Source: Methylibium sp035762065
GTDB taxonomy: Bacteria; Pseudomonadota; Gammaproteobacteria; Burkholderiales; Burkholderiaceae_C
Direction: 5' to 3'
NCBI RefSeq assembly: GCF_035762065.1
Contig: NZ_DASTPW010000028.1
Span: 1-64,000 of the forward strand
Length of the DNA: 64,000 nt
Shown: positions 43,909 to 55,526 of the stretch, in pieces
Layout: each line of letters begins with the position of its first letter
Position numbering within the stretch: the first letter of the stretch is position 1
Position numbers and translations under genes: made by a program
Notes under the pieces: model-generated
What the model was told of the DNA's origin: nothing
The model's database searches: none
Seen by the model: the letters and a program-made list of their open reading frames with translations, nothing else

Positions 43909-44946
43909 CTACTTGAAGGCGATCGCCTTGCCCGACGTGTCCTTGATGTTGTCGGCCCACTGCTTGCGCACGAGCTGCTTCACCGAATCCGGTAGCGGCA
44001 CGTACTCGAGGTCGGCCGCCATCTGGTCGCCGCTGGTGAAGGCCCAATCGAAGAACTTCAGCGTCGCAGCAGCGTTGGCCGGCTTGTCCTGGCTCTTGTA
44101 GACCAGGATGAAGGTCGCGCCGGTGATGGGCCAGGCCTGGGCGCCGGGCTGCTCGGTCAGCACTTGATAGAAGCTCTTTTCCCACTGCGCGCCGGCAGCG
44201 GCGGCCTTGAAGTTCGCGTCGTCCGGCGCGACGAAGTTGCCCGCGGCGTTCTTCAGCAGCACGTGCGACATCTTGTTCTGCTTCGCGTAGGCGTACTCGA
44301 CGTAGCCGATCGAATTCGGCAGGCGCGCGACGAAGGCCGAGACGCCTTCGTTGCCCTTGCCGCCCGCGCCGGTCGGCCAGTTGACCGCCGTGCCCTCGCC
44401 GGCTTTGGCCTTCCACTCCGGGTTGACCTTCGACAGGTAGTTGGTGAACAGGAAGGTGGTACCCGAGCCGTCGGCGCGGCGCACCGGCGCGATGGTCGCG
44501 TCGGGCAGCGCGAGGCCGGGGTTCAGCGCGGCAATCGCCGCGTCGTTCCACTTCGTGACCTTGCCGAGGTAGATGTCGCCCAGCACCTGGCCGGTGAGCT
44601 TCATCTGTCCCGGCGCGACGCCCTTGATGTTGACCACCGGCACGACGCCGCCGATCACGGTCGGGAACTGGATCATCGCGTCCTTCGCGAGCTCTTCGTC
44701 CTTCAACGGCGCGTCGGAGGCGCCGAAATCGACGGTCTTCGCCTTGATCTGACGGATGCCGGCGCCGGAGCCGACCGACTGGTAATTGATGCGTGCGCCC
44801 GTCGCCTTGTTGTAGGCATCGGCCCACTTCGCATAGACCGGGGCAGGGAAGGACGCTCCGGCACCGGTGATCTCCTGCGCGGAGGCGGAGCCGAGGCCGG
44901 CAACGGCGACTGCGAACGATGCGAGACGAAGCAACTTCAAGCTCAT
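43909..44946 (-). CDS. pstS: phosphate-binding periplasmic protein PstS
   Basis: 345-residue periplasmic receptor of the Pst importer. A cleavable signal peptide (SLKLLRLASFAVAVAGLGSASA) ends before Gln24 (AQEITGAGASFPAP). Phosphate-binding loops are visible: GAGASFPAPVY, SVGSGAGIRQ, DFGASDAPL, and RRADGSGTTFLF. Start at ATG 44946, with GAAAGG about 5 nt upstream; the frame extends upstream but through the promoter. First gene of the operon and preceded by a PhoB box with properly spaced -10. Confidence 0.98.
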   Translation of the reverse strand: MSLKLLRLASFAVAVAGLGSASAQEITGAGASFPAPVYAKWADAYNKATGARINYQSVGSGAGIRQIKAKTVDFGASDAPLKDEELAKDAMIQFPTVIGGVVPVVNIKGVAPGQMKLTGQVLGDIYLGKVTKWNDAAIAALNPGLALPDATIAPVRRADGSGTTFLFTNYLSKVNPEWKAKAGEGTAVNWPTGAGGKGNEGVSAFVARLPNSIGYVEYAYAKQNKMSHVLLKNAAGNFVAPDDANFKAAAAGAQWEKSFYQVLTEQPGAQAWPITGATFILVYKSQDKPANAAATLKFFDWAFTSGDQMAADLEYVPLPDSVKQLVRKQWADNIKDTSGKAIAFK

Positions 44947-44994
44947 GGACGGCCTTTCGAAAGACGTGTGGCGAGGCGAAACGTGACGCGGTGC

Positions 44995-45028
44995 ACTGTA
45001 GGAATGCCGCATGACAGCGCCGTGACGC
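44995..45028 (-). promoter_or_regulatory. Pho box and -10 of pstS
   Basis: Minus strand 45028-45011 reads GCGTCAC-GGCG-CTGTCAT: two 7-base units spaced at 11 bp, matching the PhoB box (CTGTCAT repeat). Exactly 10 bp further is TACAGT (45000-44995), the spacing expected for a PhoB-dependent promoter that lacks a -35. The pstS start is 48 bp beyond. Confidence 0.8.
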
Positions 45029-45067
45029 CGGCGCATGCACCTCGGTAGCGCGGGCTTTGTGACGGCG

Positions 45068-45112
45068 TCTTCACGGCTGCGTCACGAATCCGTCATCCGC
45101 GCTGCCTAAGCT
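45068..45112 (+). promoter_or_regulatory. tandem Pho boxes and -10 of the fasciclin gene
   Basis: Three units at 11-bp steps: TCTTCAC (45068), GCGTCAC (45079) and CCGTCAT (45090). The last two make an 18-bp Pho box. Ten base pairs later comes TAAGCT (45107-45112) as a weak -10. It faces away from the pstS box, with 50 bp between them. Confidence 0.65.
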
Positions 45113-45161
45113 GCGCCGCGCTGTGAATTCGCGTCTTTCAACCCCTTCTGGAGGAGCTTCC

Positions 45162-45644
45162 ATGAACAAGCGCGCCCTGCTTTGCGTCGCCTCTTCGGCG
45201 CTGCTGGCCTTGGCCGGTTGCGCGTCGATGTCCGGGCCCAAGACGATCGCCCAGACCGCCGCCGCAACGCCGAGCCTTTCGACGCTGAACAAGCTGATCG
45301 CCGACGCCGGCCTGACCGACACGCTGAACGGCACCGGCCCCTATACCGTTTTCGCGCCGACCGACGAAGCCTTCAAGGCGGTGCCTGCGAAGACGCTCGC
45401 GGATCTGGCCAAGGACAAGGAGCAACTCAAGGCCGTGCTGACCTACCATGTGCTGCCGGGCAAGGTTACGGCCGGCGACGTCAAGACCGGAGCGGTGAAG
45501 AGCATCCAAGGCGCGAACCTGAACGTGGCGAAGGCCGGCGGCTTCGTCACCGTCGAAGATGCCCTCGTCACGCAGGCCGACGTGACGGCGAGCAACGGGG
45601 TCGTCCACGTGATCGACAAGGTGCTGATCCCCCCGAAGCGCTGA
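45162..45644 (+). CDS. fasciclin-domain lipoprotein
   Basis: 160-residue protein. The signal peptide MNKRALLCVASSALLALAGC ends in a clear lipobox (LAGC, Cys20), so it should be lipidated. One FAS1 domain fills residues ~35-158: TLNKLIADAGL, the H1 motif GTGPYTVFAPTDEAF, LTYHVLPGKV (the conserved YH), and the H2 motif NGVVHVIDKVLIP. FAS1 domains mediate adhesion or bind small ligands; in this setting the role is unknown. Start at 45162 follows TGGAGGAG by 5 nt. The divergent Pho boxes suggest induction during phosphate starvation. Confidence 0.93.
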   Translation: MNKRALLCVASSALLALAGCASMSGPKTIAQTAAATPSLSTLNKLIADAGLTDTLNGTGPYTVFAPTDEAFKAVPAKTLADLAKDKEQLKAVLTYHVLPGKVTAGDVKTGAVKSIQGANLNVAKAGGFVTVEDALVTQADVTASNGVVHVIDKVLIPPKR

Positions 45645-45671
45645 CCGGTACCGCCGGCCTGCGCCTCGCGC

Positions 45672-47018
45672 TCAGGCCTGGCGCAGCACCGCGGCGAGCG
45701 TCTCGGCACACCGCCGCGCGAGCGCCGCATCGTCGGCCTCGACCATCACGCGCACCAGCGGCTCAGTGCCCGACGGGCGGATCAGCAGGCGGCCGCGCGT
45801 GCCGAGTTCCGCGATCGCGCTGGCCCGGGCATCGGCAAGCGCGGCGTTCGCCTGCCAGTCCTGCCCCGGCGCGAGCCGCACGTTGATCAGCACCTGCGGG
45901 AACAGCTCCACGCCCCCGAGCCACTGCGCGACGCTGCGCTGCCTGTGCACCACCGCTTGCAGCACCTGCAGTGCGCTCACGAGGCCATCGCCGGTGGTGT
46001 GTTTGTCGAGCGCGATCAGGTGTCCCGAACCCTCGCCGCCGAGCGCCCAGCCGCGAGCGATCAACTCTTCCAGCACGTAGCGGTCGCCGACCTTGGCGCG
46101 CACGCAGGCGACGCCTCGGCGCTCGAGCGCCTGTTCGACGGCGAGGTTGGTCATCAGCGTGCCGACGACACCGGGCACCGCCTGGCCCCCGTCGAGCCGG
46201 TCGAGCGTCATCAGCAACAAAAGTTCGTCGCCGTTATAGAGGCGGCCCGAGGCATCGACGAGCTGCAGGCGATCGGCGTCGCCGTCGAGCGCGATGCCGT
46301 AGTCGGCGCCCTGCTCCTGCACTGCGCGCACCAGCGCTTCGGGCTGCGTGGCGCCGAAGCCGTCGTTGATGTTCAGGCCGTTCGGCGCGCAGCCGATCGC
46401 GACCACGTCCGCGCCAAGCTCGTGGAACACGCTCGGCGCCACCTGGTAGGCCGCGCCGTGCGCCGCATCGACGACGAGCTTCAGGCCCTTCAGCGTGATC
46501 TCGTTGCCGACGGTGCTCTTGCAGAACTCGACGTAGCGACCCTGCGCATCGTCGAGTCGCCGGGCCTTGCCGAGACCCTGCGAATCGCACCATTGCGCGG
46601 GTTCGGCGAGCGCGGCCTCGACCTGGCGCTCCCAGGCCTCGGGCAGCTTCTCACCGCGGGCCGAGAAGAACTTGATGCCGTTGTCGCCGAAGGGGTTGTG
46701 CGAGGCGCTGATGACGACGCCGAGATCGAGGCGCAGCGCGCGCGTGAGGTAGGCGACGCCCGGCGTGGGCAGCGGGCCGGTCAGAAGCACGTCGACGCCG
46801 GCCGACGCGAAACCGGCTTCGAGCGCCGACTCGAGCATGTAGCCGGAGATGCGCGTGTCCTTGCCGATCAGCACCATCGGCTTGACGGCGCCCGTGCCCT
46901 TGTTCGCGCGCAGCACGCGGCCGACGGCATGGCCCAGGCGCAGCACGAAATCCGCGGTGATCGGCGCCTGGCCGACCGCGCCGCGGATGCCGTCGGTGCC
47001 GAAATAGGTTCTGTTCAT
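45672..47018 (-). CDS. glmM: phosphoglucosamine mutase
   Basis: 448-residue enzyme that converts glucosamine-6-phosphate to glucosamine-1-phosphate for peptidoglycan and LPS. YFGTDGIRG at the N-terminus, active-site VVISASHNPFGDNG with phosphoserine Ser106, metal loop ALDGDADRLQLVD, sugar-binding GEGSGHLI, and phosphate-binding IRPSGTEPLVRVM at the C-terminus. It follows folP on the same strand with 40 bp of spacing, the usual ftsH-folP-glmM order. Convergent with the fasciclin gene, with 27 bp between stops. Confidence 0.98.
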   Translation of the reverse strand: MNRTYFGTDGIRGAVGQAPITADFVLRLGHAVGRVLRANKGTGAVKPMVLIGKDTRISGYMLESALEAGFASAGVDVLLTGPLPTPGVAYLTRALRLDLGVVISASHNPFGDNGIKFFSARGEKLPEAWERQVEAALAEPAQWCDSQGLGKARRLDDAQGRYVEFCKSTVGNEITLKGLKLVVDAAHGAAYQVAPSVFHELGADVVAIGCAPNGLNINDGFGATQPEALVRAVQEQGADYGIALDGDADRLQLVDASGRLYNGDELLLLMTLDRLDGGQAVPGVVGTLMTNLAVEQALERRGVACVRAKVGDRYVLEELIARGWALGGEGSGHLIALDKHTTGDGLVSALQVLQAVVHRQRSVAQWLGGVELFPQVLINVRLAPGQDWQANAALADARASAIAELGTRGRLLIRPSGTEPLVRVMVEADDAALARRCAETLAAVLRQA

Positions 47019-47058
47019 GCGCCGGGATTGTGCCGGCCGGTGTCGCAGCGCCGACTTC

Positions 47059-47904
47059 TCAGCCTGGCAATCCGGCCGCGCGCCACACCTTCAGCGCATC
47101 GACCGTCTCCGCCACGTCGTGCACCCGGACGATCCGAGCGCCACGCTGCACCGCGGCCAACGCAGCCGCGACGCTCGGCACGAGCCGGTCGCCGACGGCT
47201 TCCCGGCCGGTGATGCGCCCAAGGCTGCCCTTGCGCGACCAGCCGGCCAGCACCGGCACCCCGAGCGCGAGCAATTCGCCTTGCCGCTCGAGCAGCGCGA
47301 AGTTGTGCTCGGTGCGCTTGCCGAAGCCGATGCCGGGATCGATCGCGAGGCGCTCGCGTGCGACGCCGGCGGCAGTGACCGCCTCGACCCGCTCGCGCAG
47401 GAAGCGCCGCACCTCGACCACCACGTCGTCGTAGCGCGGGTTGCCTTCCTGCATCGACTTGGGCTCGAGGCCGCGCATGTGCATCAGGCACACGCCACAG
47501 CCCGGATGCGCGGCGACGGCCTCGACAGCGCCCGGCTCGCGCAGCGCCTTGATGTCGTTGACGATGTCGATGCCGAGATCGAGCGCCTCTCGCATCAGTG
47601 CGGGCTTGTAGCTGTCCAGCGAGATCGGCACGCCGAGCGCGAGTGCCTCGCGCAGCACCGGCAGCACGCGCGAGCGTTCTTCGTCGAGGCTCACGGGTTC
47701 TGCGGAGGGACGGGTCGACTCACCACCGATGTCGAGGATGTCGGCACCATCGGCGAGCAGCTTCTCGCAGTGCGCCAAGGCTGCCGCGACGCCGGCATGG
47801 CGGCCGCCGTCGGAGAACGAATCGGGCGTCAGGTTGACGATGCCCATCACCCGCGGCGTCGCCAAGTCGATCCTGTAGCGGGTGGTCTGCCAATGCTGGG
47901 TCAT
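47059..47904 (-). CDS. folP: dihydropteroate synthase
   Basis: 281-residue TIM-barrel enzyme joining p-aminobenzoate to dihydropterin diphosphate in folate synthesis; the sulfonamide target. Signatures: VMGIVNLTPDSFSDGG, ADILDIGGESTRPSAEP, IDPGIGFGKRTEHN, LAGWSRKGSLGRI and RVHDVAETVDAL. Start at ATG 47904 gives MTQHWQTTRYRIDL; the longer frame upstream crosses the ftsH terminator and is not credible. Confidence 0.97.
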   Translation of the reverse strand: MTQHWQTTRYRIDLATPRVMGIVNLTPDSFSDGGRHAGVAAALAHCEKLLADGADILDIGGESTRPSAEPVSLDEERSRVLPVLREALALGVPISLDSYKPALMREALDLGIDIVNDIKALREPGAVEAVAAHPGCGVCLMHMRGLEPKSMQEGNPRYDDVVVEVRRFLRERVEAVTAAGVARERLAIDPGIGFGKRTEHNFALLERQGELLALGVPVLAGWSRKGSLGRITGREAVGDRLVPSVAAALAAVQRGARIVRVHDVAETVDALKVWRAAGLPG

Positions 47905-47913
47905 CAGGGTCTC

Positions 47914-47944
47914 GGGAAAAGCAGAACGGGGCCGAAGCCCCGTT
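47914..47944 (-). terminator. UUCG-loop terminator after ftsH
   Basis: Minus-strand stem AACGGGGC-TTCG-GCCCCGTT (47944-47925), an extra-stable tetraloop hairpin, followed by CTGCTTTTC. It lies 24 nt after the ftsH stop and ends 20 nt before the folP start codon, so termination is likely partial. Confidence 0.65.
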
Positions 47945-47968
47945 CCTGGTCGATCCTCGGCGTGGTCG

Positions 47969-49885
47969 TCAAACGGCCGCGGGAGCCCCGTCTGGGCTGA
48001 CCGTCGGCGCACCACCGCTGCCGCCGCCTGCATTCGGACTGCTCGGCGCGCTCCAATCCTTCGGTGGGCGCGGGGGCTTGCCGGCCATGATGTCGTCGAT
48101 CTGCTCGGCATCGATGGTTTCCCACTCGAGCAGCGCCTTCGCCATCGCGTGCATCTTCTCTTGGTTGCTTTCGATGTGGCGGCGCGCGATCACGTACTGC
48201 TCGTCAATGATCTTGCGGATCTCCTGATCGACCTTGCGCATCGTGTCTTCCGACATGTTGGTCGTCTTCGTGACCGAGCGGCCCAGGAAGACCTCGCCCT
48301 CGTTCTCCGAATACACCATCGGGCCGAGCTCGTCCGTCATGCCGTAGCGGGTGACCATGTCGCGCGCGAGTTGCGTCGCGCGCTCGAAGTCGTTGCTGGC
48401 GCCGGTGGTCATCTGGTTCATGAACACCTCTTCGGCGATGCGGCCCCCGAACAGCACGCTGATGGTCGAGAGCATCCGCTCCTTGTCCATGCTGTAGCGG
48501 TCACCCTCGGGCAGTTGCATCGTCACGCCGAGCGCGCGACCGCGCGGGATCACCGTCACCTTGTGCACCGGGTCGGTCTTGGGCATCAGGCGCGCCACCA
48601 GCGCGTGGCCTGCCTCGTGGTAGGCCGTGTTGCGACGCTCCTCCTCGGGCATGACCATCGACTTGCGCTCGGGGCCCATCATGATCTTGTCCTTGGCCTT
48701 CTCGAAGTCGACCATCTCGACGACGCGCGCACTGCGGCGTGCGGCGAAGAGCGCGGCCTCGTTGACCAGGTTCGCCAGATCGGCACCACTGAAGCCTGGC
48801 GTGCCGCGGGCGAGGATGTCGGCGCGGATGTCCTGGCCGATCGGCACCTTGCGCATGTGCACGTTGAGGATCTGCTCGCGGCCACGCACGTCGGGCAACG
48901 TCACGTAGACCTGCCGGTCGAAGCGGCCGGGACGCAGCAGCGCCGGGTCGAGGATGTCGGGCCGGTTGGTGGCGGCCATCACGATGACGCCGAGGTTCGT
49001 CTCGAAGCCGTCCATCTCGACGAGCATCTGGTTCAGCGTCTGCTCGCGCTCGTCGTTGCCGCCGCCCAGGCCGGCCCCGCGGTGGCGGCCGACAGCGTCG
49101 ATTTCGTCAATGAAGATGATGCATGGCGCGTTCTTCTTGGCTTGCTCGAACATGTCGCGCACGCGGGCCGCACCGACGCCGACGAACATTTCGACGAAGT
49201 CGGAGCCGCTGATGCTGAAGAACGGCACCTTCGCTTCGCCGGCGATCGCCTTCGCCAGCAGCGTCTTGCCGGTGCCGGGCGGGCCGACCAGCAGCACGCC
49301 GCGCGGGATGCGACCGCCGAGCTTCTGGAACTTTTGCGGGTCCTTGAGGAAGTCGACCAGCTCCTTGACCTCTTCCTTGGCCTCGTCGCAGCCCGCGACG
49401 TCCTGAAAGGTGGTCGAGTTGTTCGCTTCGTCGAGCATGCGCGCCTTGCTCTTGCCGAAGCTGAATGCGCCGCCTTTGCCGCCGCCCTGCATCTGGCGCA
49501 TGAAGTAGATCCACACGCCGATCAGCAGCAGCATCGGGCCCCAGCTCACGAGGATGCTTACCAGCAGCGAGGGCTCCTCGCGCGGCTTCACGTCGAACTT
49601 GATGTTGTTGTTGCGAAGGTCGCCGACGAGACCGCGATCGAGGTAGGTGGCGGTGGAACGCAGCGGCTTGCCGTCGGTGGTGACCGCGCGGATCTCGGTG
49701 CCGCCAGCACCGTTTTCCTGCAGCGTGACGCTGGCGATGCGTTTGGCCTGTACTTCGTCGAGGAACTCGGAGTAGCCGATCTGGCTGCCGGCGGAAGCGG
49801 TCCGGTCGAACTGCTTGAACACCGTGAACAGCACCAACGCGATCACCAGCCAGACGGCGACCTTCGAAAACCAGGGGTTGTTCAC
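47969..49885 (-). CDS. ftsH: ATP-dependent zinc metalloprotease FtsH
   Basis: 638-residue membrane-anchored AAA+ protease that degrades LpxC, sigma-32 and unassembled membrane proteins in E. coli. Two transmembrane helices: residues 7-22 (VAVWLVIALVLFTVF) and ~108-124 (LVSWGPMLLLIGVWIYF). Walker A GPPGTGKTLLAK, Walker B IIFIDEIDAVG, second region of homology RPGRFDRQVYV, and zinc motif HEAGH (His423, Glu424, His427). C-terminal tail is proline/glycine-rich. Follows rlmE on the same strand. Confidence 0.98.
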   Translation of the reverse strand: MNNPWFSKVAVWLVIALVLFTVFKQFDRTASAGSQIGYSEFLDEVQAKRIASVTLQENGAGGTEIRAVTTDGKPLRSTATYLDRGLVGDLRNNNIKFDVKPREEPSLLVSILVSWGPMLLLIGVWIYFMRQMQGGGKGGAFSFGKSKARMLDEANNSTTFQDVAGCDEAKEEVKELVDFLKDPQKFQKLGGRIPRGVLLVGPPGTGKTLLAKAIAGEAKVPFFSISGSDFVEMFVGVGAARVRDMFEQAKKNAPCIIFIDEIDAVGRHRGAGLGGGNDEREQTLNQMLVEMDGFETNLGVIVMAATNRPDILDPALLRPGRFDRQVYVTLPDVRGREQILNVHMRKVPIGQDIRADILARGTPGFSGADLANLVNEAALFAARRSARVVEMVDFEKAKDKIMMGPERKSMVMPEEERRNTAYHEAGHALVARLMPKTDPVHKVTVIPRGRALGVTMQLPEGDRYSMDKERMLSTISVLFGGRIAEEVFMNQMTTGASNDFERATQLARDMVTRYGMTDELGPMVYSENEGEVFLGRSVTKTTNMSEDTMRKVDQEIRKIIDEQYVIARRHIESNQEKMHAMAKALLEWETIDAEQIDDIMAGKPPRPPKDWSAPSSPNAGGGSGGAPTVSPDGAPAAV

Positions 49886-50027
49886 TGCGGCTCCTTCTTC
49901 ATGCCTCGCGACGGCGCAGCGCCGTCACAGGACCGACATATGCGATCAAGTTTAGTCCAGTCAAGTCCCGCGCCTCATGGTTTAAGGACTTCGCCGCCAT
50001 AGGCGCAGCGAGGGAAACGCACCGGTT

Positions 50028-50723
50028 TCAAAGGTTTTCGCTGCGCCTGGGCGTTGCCTTCAGACCAAGCCCCACCAGGAAGGTTTCCGCCGATCGATCA
50101 CGCGAGGCCTTCGGCTTGATACGCTTGACAACTTTGAAGCGCTGCTTGAACTGCTCGACGAGCTGGCTGTAGCCGCTGCCGTGAAAAACCTTGCAAACCA
50201 GAGCGCCTTGCGGCTTCAGGTGCTTCTCCGCGAACTCCAACGCCAGCTCGACAAGCAGCGCGATGCGCGCCGAGTCCGACGACGCAACCCCGGAAAGGTT
50301 CGGCGCCATGTCGGACACCACCAGATCGACCGGCCGACCCGCCAGGGCGGCTTCCAGTTCGGCAAGAACGTCGGCTTCGTGGAAGTCGCCGCGGATGAAA
50401 CGCACGCCTTCGATCGGCTCCATCGGCAACACGTCGAGCGCGACGATCGTTCCGTTCAATGCGCCGACCGCCGCGCCGCCCGCCCCGGCCTCCTTGGGCG
50501 CGAAGCGACGCCGCAGGTATTGGCTCCAGGCGCCGGGCGCGGAGCCAAGATCGACGACCAACTGCCCCGGCCTCACCAGCGCGAGCGCTTCGTCGATCTC
50601 CTTGAGCTTGTAGGCAGCGCGCGCGCGATAGCCCTCTTTGAGCGCGAGCTTCACGTAGGGATCGTTGATGTGATCGTTGAGCCAGGCCTTGTTGACCTTC
50701 TTGCTCTTGGTCTTGACCTTCAT
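50028..50723 (-). CDS. rlmE: 23S rRNA 2'-O-ribose methyltransferase RlmE
   Basis: 231-residue SAM-dependent enzyme that methylates U2552 in the A-loop. SAM motif VVDLGSAPGAWSQYL; K-D-K-E tetrad visible as Lys39 (RAAYKL), Asp in VVSDMAPN, Lys in LVCKVFHG, and Glu in SAETFLVG. The insert RRFAPKEAGAGGAAVGALNG is slightly longer than in E. coli. Start at 50723; heads rlmE-ftsH and is divergent from yhbY with 21 bp between start codons. Confidence 0.97.
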   Translation of the reverse strand: MKVKTKSKKVNKAWLNDHINDPYVKLALKEGYRARAAYKLKEIDEALALVRPGQLVVDLGSAPGAWSQYLRRRFAPKEAGAGGAAVGALNGTIVALDVLPMEPIEGVRFIRGDFHEADVLAELEAALAGRPVDLVVSDMAPNLSGVASSDSARIALLVELALEFAEKHLKPQGALVCKVFHGSGYSQLVEQFKQRFKVVKRIKPKASRDRSAETFLVGLGLKATPRRSENL

Positions 50724-50732
50724 CGCGCTGCC

Positions 50733-50740
50733 GATAATGC
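50733..50740. promoter_or_regulatory. shared divergent -10 region, rlmE and yhbY
   Basis: GATAAT (50733-50738, plus) ends 6 bp before the yhbY ATG, and CATTAT (50740-50735, minus) ends 11 bp before the rlmE ATG. The two hexamers overlap. Such distances predict leaderless or nearly leaderless messages; neither has a strong -35. Confidence 0.4.
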
Positions 50741-50744
50741 CGTG

Positions 50745-51215
50745 ATGCCCGCACTGACCTTGACCAGCGCCGAACGGCGCGCCCACCGCGCCGCCGCGCA
50801 CCACCTCGATCCGGTCGTGATGATCGGCGGCGAAGGACTCACGCCTGGGGTGCAGAAGGAGGTGGCGGCCGCGCTCGACGCCCACGGCTTGATCAAGCTG
50901 CGCGTGATGGCCGACGACCGCAGCCTGCGCGAGACGGTTTTCGCCGAGTTGTGCGATCGGCTCGACGCGGCGCCGATCCAGCACATCGGCAAGCTGCTCG
51001 TGCTATGGCGCGCACCGGTCGAAAAGGCCAAAGCGGTGGACCAAGACCGCAAGGCCGGCCCGAAGGTGGTGAAGGTGCTCAAATTTTCGAAGAGCGGCAA
51101 CCACCGGGCGCAGGTCAAGAAGCTCACCGTGCTCGGCAACCAGCGGCTTACTGCAGGCGGCATCGTCAAGCGCGCGAAGAAGCGCGTGACCAGCGCGAAG
51201 AAGAAGCCGGCTTGA
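50745..51215 (+). CDS. yhbY: YhbY/CRS1-type RNA-binding protein
   Basis: 156-residue protein. Residues ~5-100 form the CRM/YhbY fold (TSAERRAHRAAAHHLDPVVMIGGEGL and AELCDRLDAAPIQHIGKLLVLWR), which binds pre-50S particles and assists ribosome assembly. The GxxG loop typical of the fold reads GGEG/GLTPG. A lysine-rich C-terminal tail (KRAKKRVTSAKKKPA) extends beyond the E. coli protein (97 residues) and is probably an added RNA-contact region. Start at 50745 chosen by homology and by the GATAAT just upstream. Confidence 0.93.
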   Translation: MPALTLTSAERRAHRAAAHHLDPVVMIGGEGLTPGVQKEVAAALDAHGLIKLRVMADDRSLRETVFAELCDRLDAAPIQHIGKLLVLWRAPVEKAKAVDQDRKAGPKVVKVLKFSKSGNHRAQVKKLTVLGNQRLTAGGIVKRAKKRVTSAKKKPA

Positions 51216-51216
51216 G

Positions 51217-51660
51217 TCACGGCCCGGCGCTCGCGCGCCAAGCCAACGTCGCGACGAGCAGCAGCTTGACCGCATAGAGCGCACTCGACACGCCGTGCAA
51301 GACGCCGAACGAGAACGCGCCCTGCCCCGCCCGGGCCGCGTCCATCATCGGCTGGATCGCATGGTGGCCGAGCACCGTGCAAAACAGGGCGCCGAGCACC
51401 AGCATCAGTTCCGCCGTGACCCGCGAGCCTTCACCCGCCGCTGCACCACGCGCTGCCCGCCCGCGTTCGAGCAGGGCCAGCACGACGCACAACACGATGC
51501 TCGCCGTCGCCTCGATGGCGAACAAGCGCGACGCGACGCGGCCGGCCGCCGCCCGATCGAGCAGCGCGAACAGCGTCGGCGCGGCGACGAAGCCGATCGC
51601 CAGCATCAGTCCGGCCCAGAGTCCGGGCAGGCTGCGGCGAGCGCGCTCGGCCAACATCAC
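51217..51660 (-). CDS. DUF4149-type membrane protein
   Basis: 147-residue inner-membrane protein with four predicted helices: residues ~12-34 (LPGLWAGLMLAIGFVAAPTLF), ~48-65, ~84-100 and ~122-142. The pattern fits the DUF4149 family found beside greA and yhbY in betaproteobacteria. Function is not known. It overlaps the greA stop by four bases and is probably co-transcribed with it. Convergent with yhbY with only 1 bp between stops. Confidence 0.8.
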   Translation of the reverse strand: MMLAERARRSLPGLWAGLMLAIGFVAAPTLFALLDRAAAGRVASRLFAIEATASIVLCVVLALLERGRAARGAAAGEGSRVTAELMLVLGALFCTVLGHHAIQPMMDAARAGQGAFSFGVLHGVSSALYAVKLLLVATLAWRASAGP

Positions 51661-52133
51661 ACGTAACGCACTTCGACGATTTCGTAGCGCCTCACGCCTC
51701 CCGGCGCCTGAACCTCGGCAACCTCGCCGGCCTCCTTGCCGATCAGCGCGCGCGCGATCGGCGAGCCGACCGAGATGAGGCCCTGCTTCAGATCAGCCTC
51801 GTCCTCGCCGACGATCTGGTAGGTGACTTCCGAGCCCGTCTTGTCTTCCTCGAGATCGACGGTCGCGCCGAACACCACCTTGCCGCCGGCATCGAGCGCC
51901 GCGGGATCGATCACCTGCGCCGCGGCCATCTTTCCTTCGATCTCGAGAATGCGGCCTTCGATGAAGCCCTGCTTGTCCTTGGCGGCTTCGTACTCGGCGT
52001 TCTCCGACAAATCGCCCTGCGCGCGTGCCTCGGCGATCGCCTGGATCACCGCCTGGCGCTCGACGGTCTTGAGCCTTTGCAATTCCTCGCGCAGCTTCTG
52101 CGCGCCGCGCGTCGTCAGGGGGATGGTCGCCAT
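51657..52133 (-). CDS. greA: transcription elongation factor GreA
   Basis: 158-residue factor that stimulates RNA-polymerase transcript cleavage after backtracking. N-terminal coiled coil with LREELQRLKTVERQAVIQAI and the acidic tip GDLSENAEYEAAKDKQ; C-terminal FKBP-like domain ending SPIARALIGKEAGEVAEV. It lies 106 bp after carB. A GCGGCGC-CTCGAT-GCGCCGC hairpin (52156-52175) lies in its leader just after a T-run and could be a regulatory structure. Confidence 0.98.
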   Translation of the reverse strand: MATIPLTTRGAQKLREELQRLKTVERQAVIQAIAEARAQGDLSENAEYEAAKDKQGFIEGRILEIEGKMAAAQVIDPAALDAGGKVVFGATVDLEEDKTGSEVTYQIVGEDEADLKQGLISVGSPIARALIGKEAGEVAEVQAPGGVRRYEIVEVRYV

Positions 52134-52239
52134 GGTGTCGTCCGCTGGAAGTCATGCGGCGCCTCGATGCGCCGCGTCCAAAAAAATTCAGCCGCCTCGA
52201 AGACCGGGGCGGCCGCTGTCGAAACAAGTCTAGCGCGCG

Positions 52240-55524
<3,285 letters not shown>

Positions 55525-55526
55525 GG

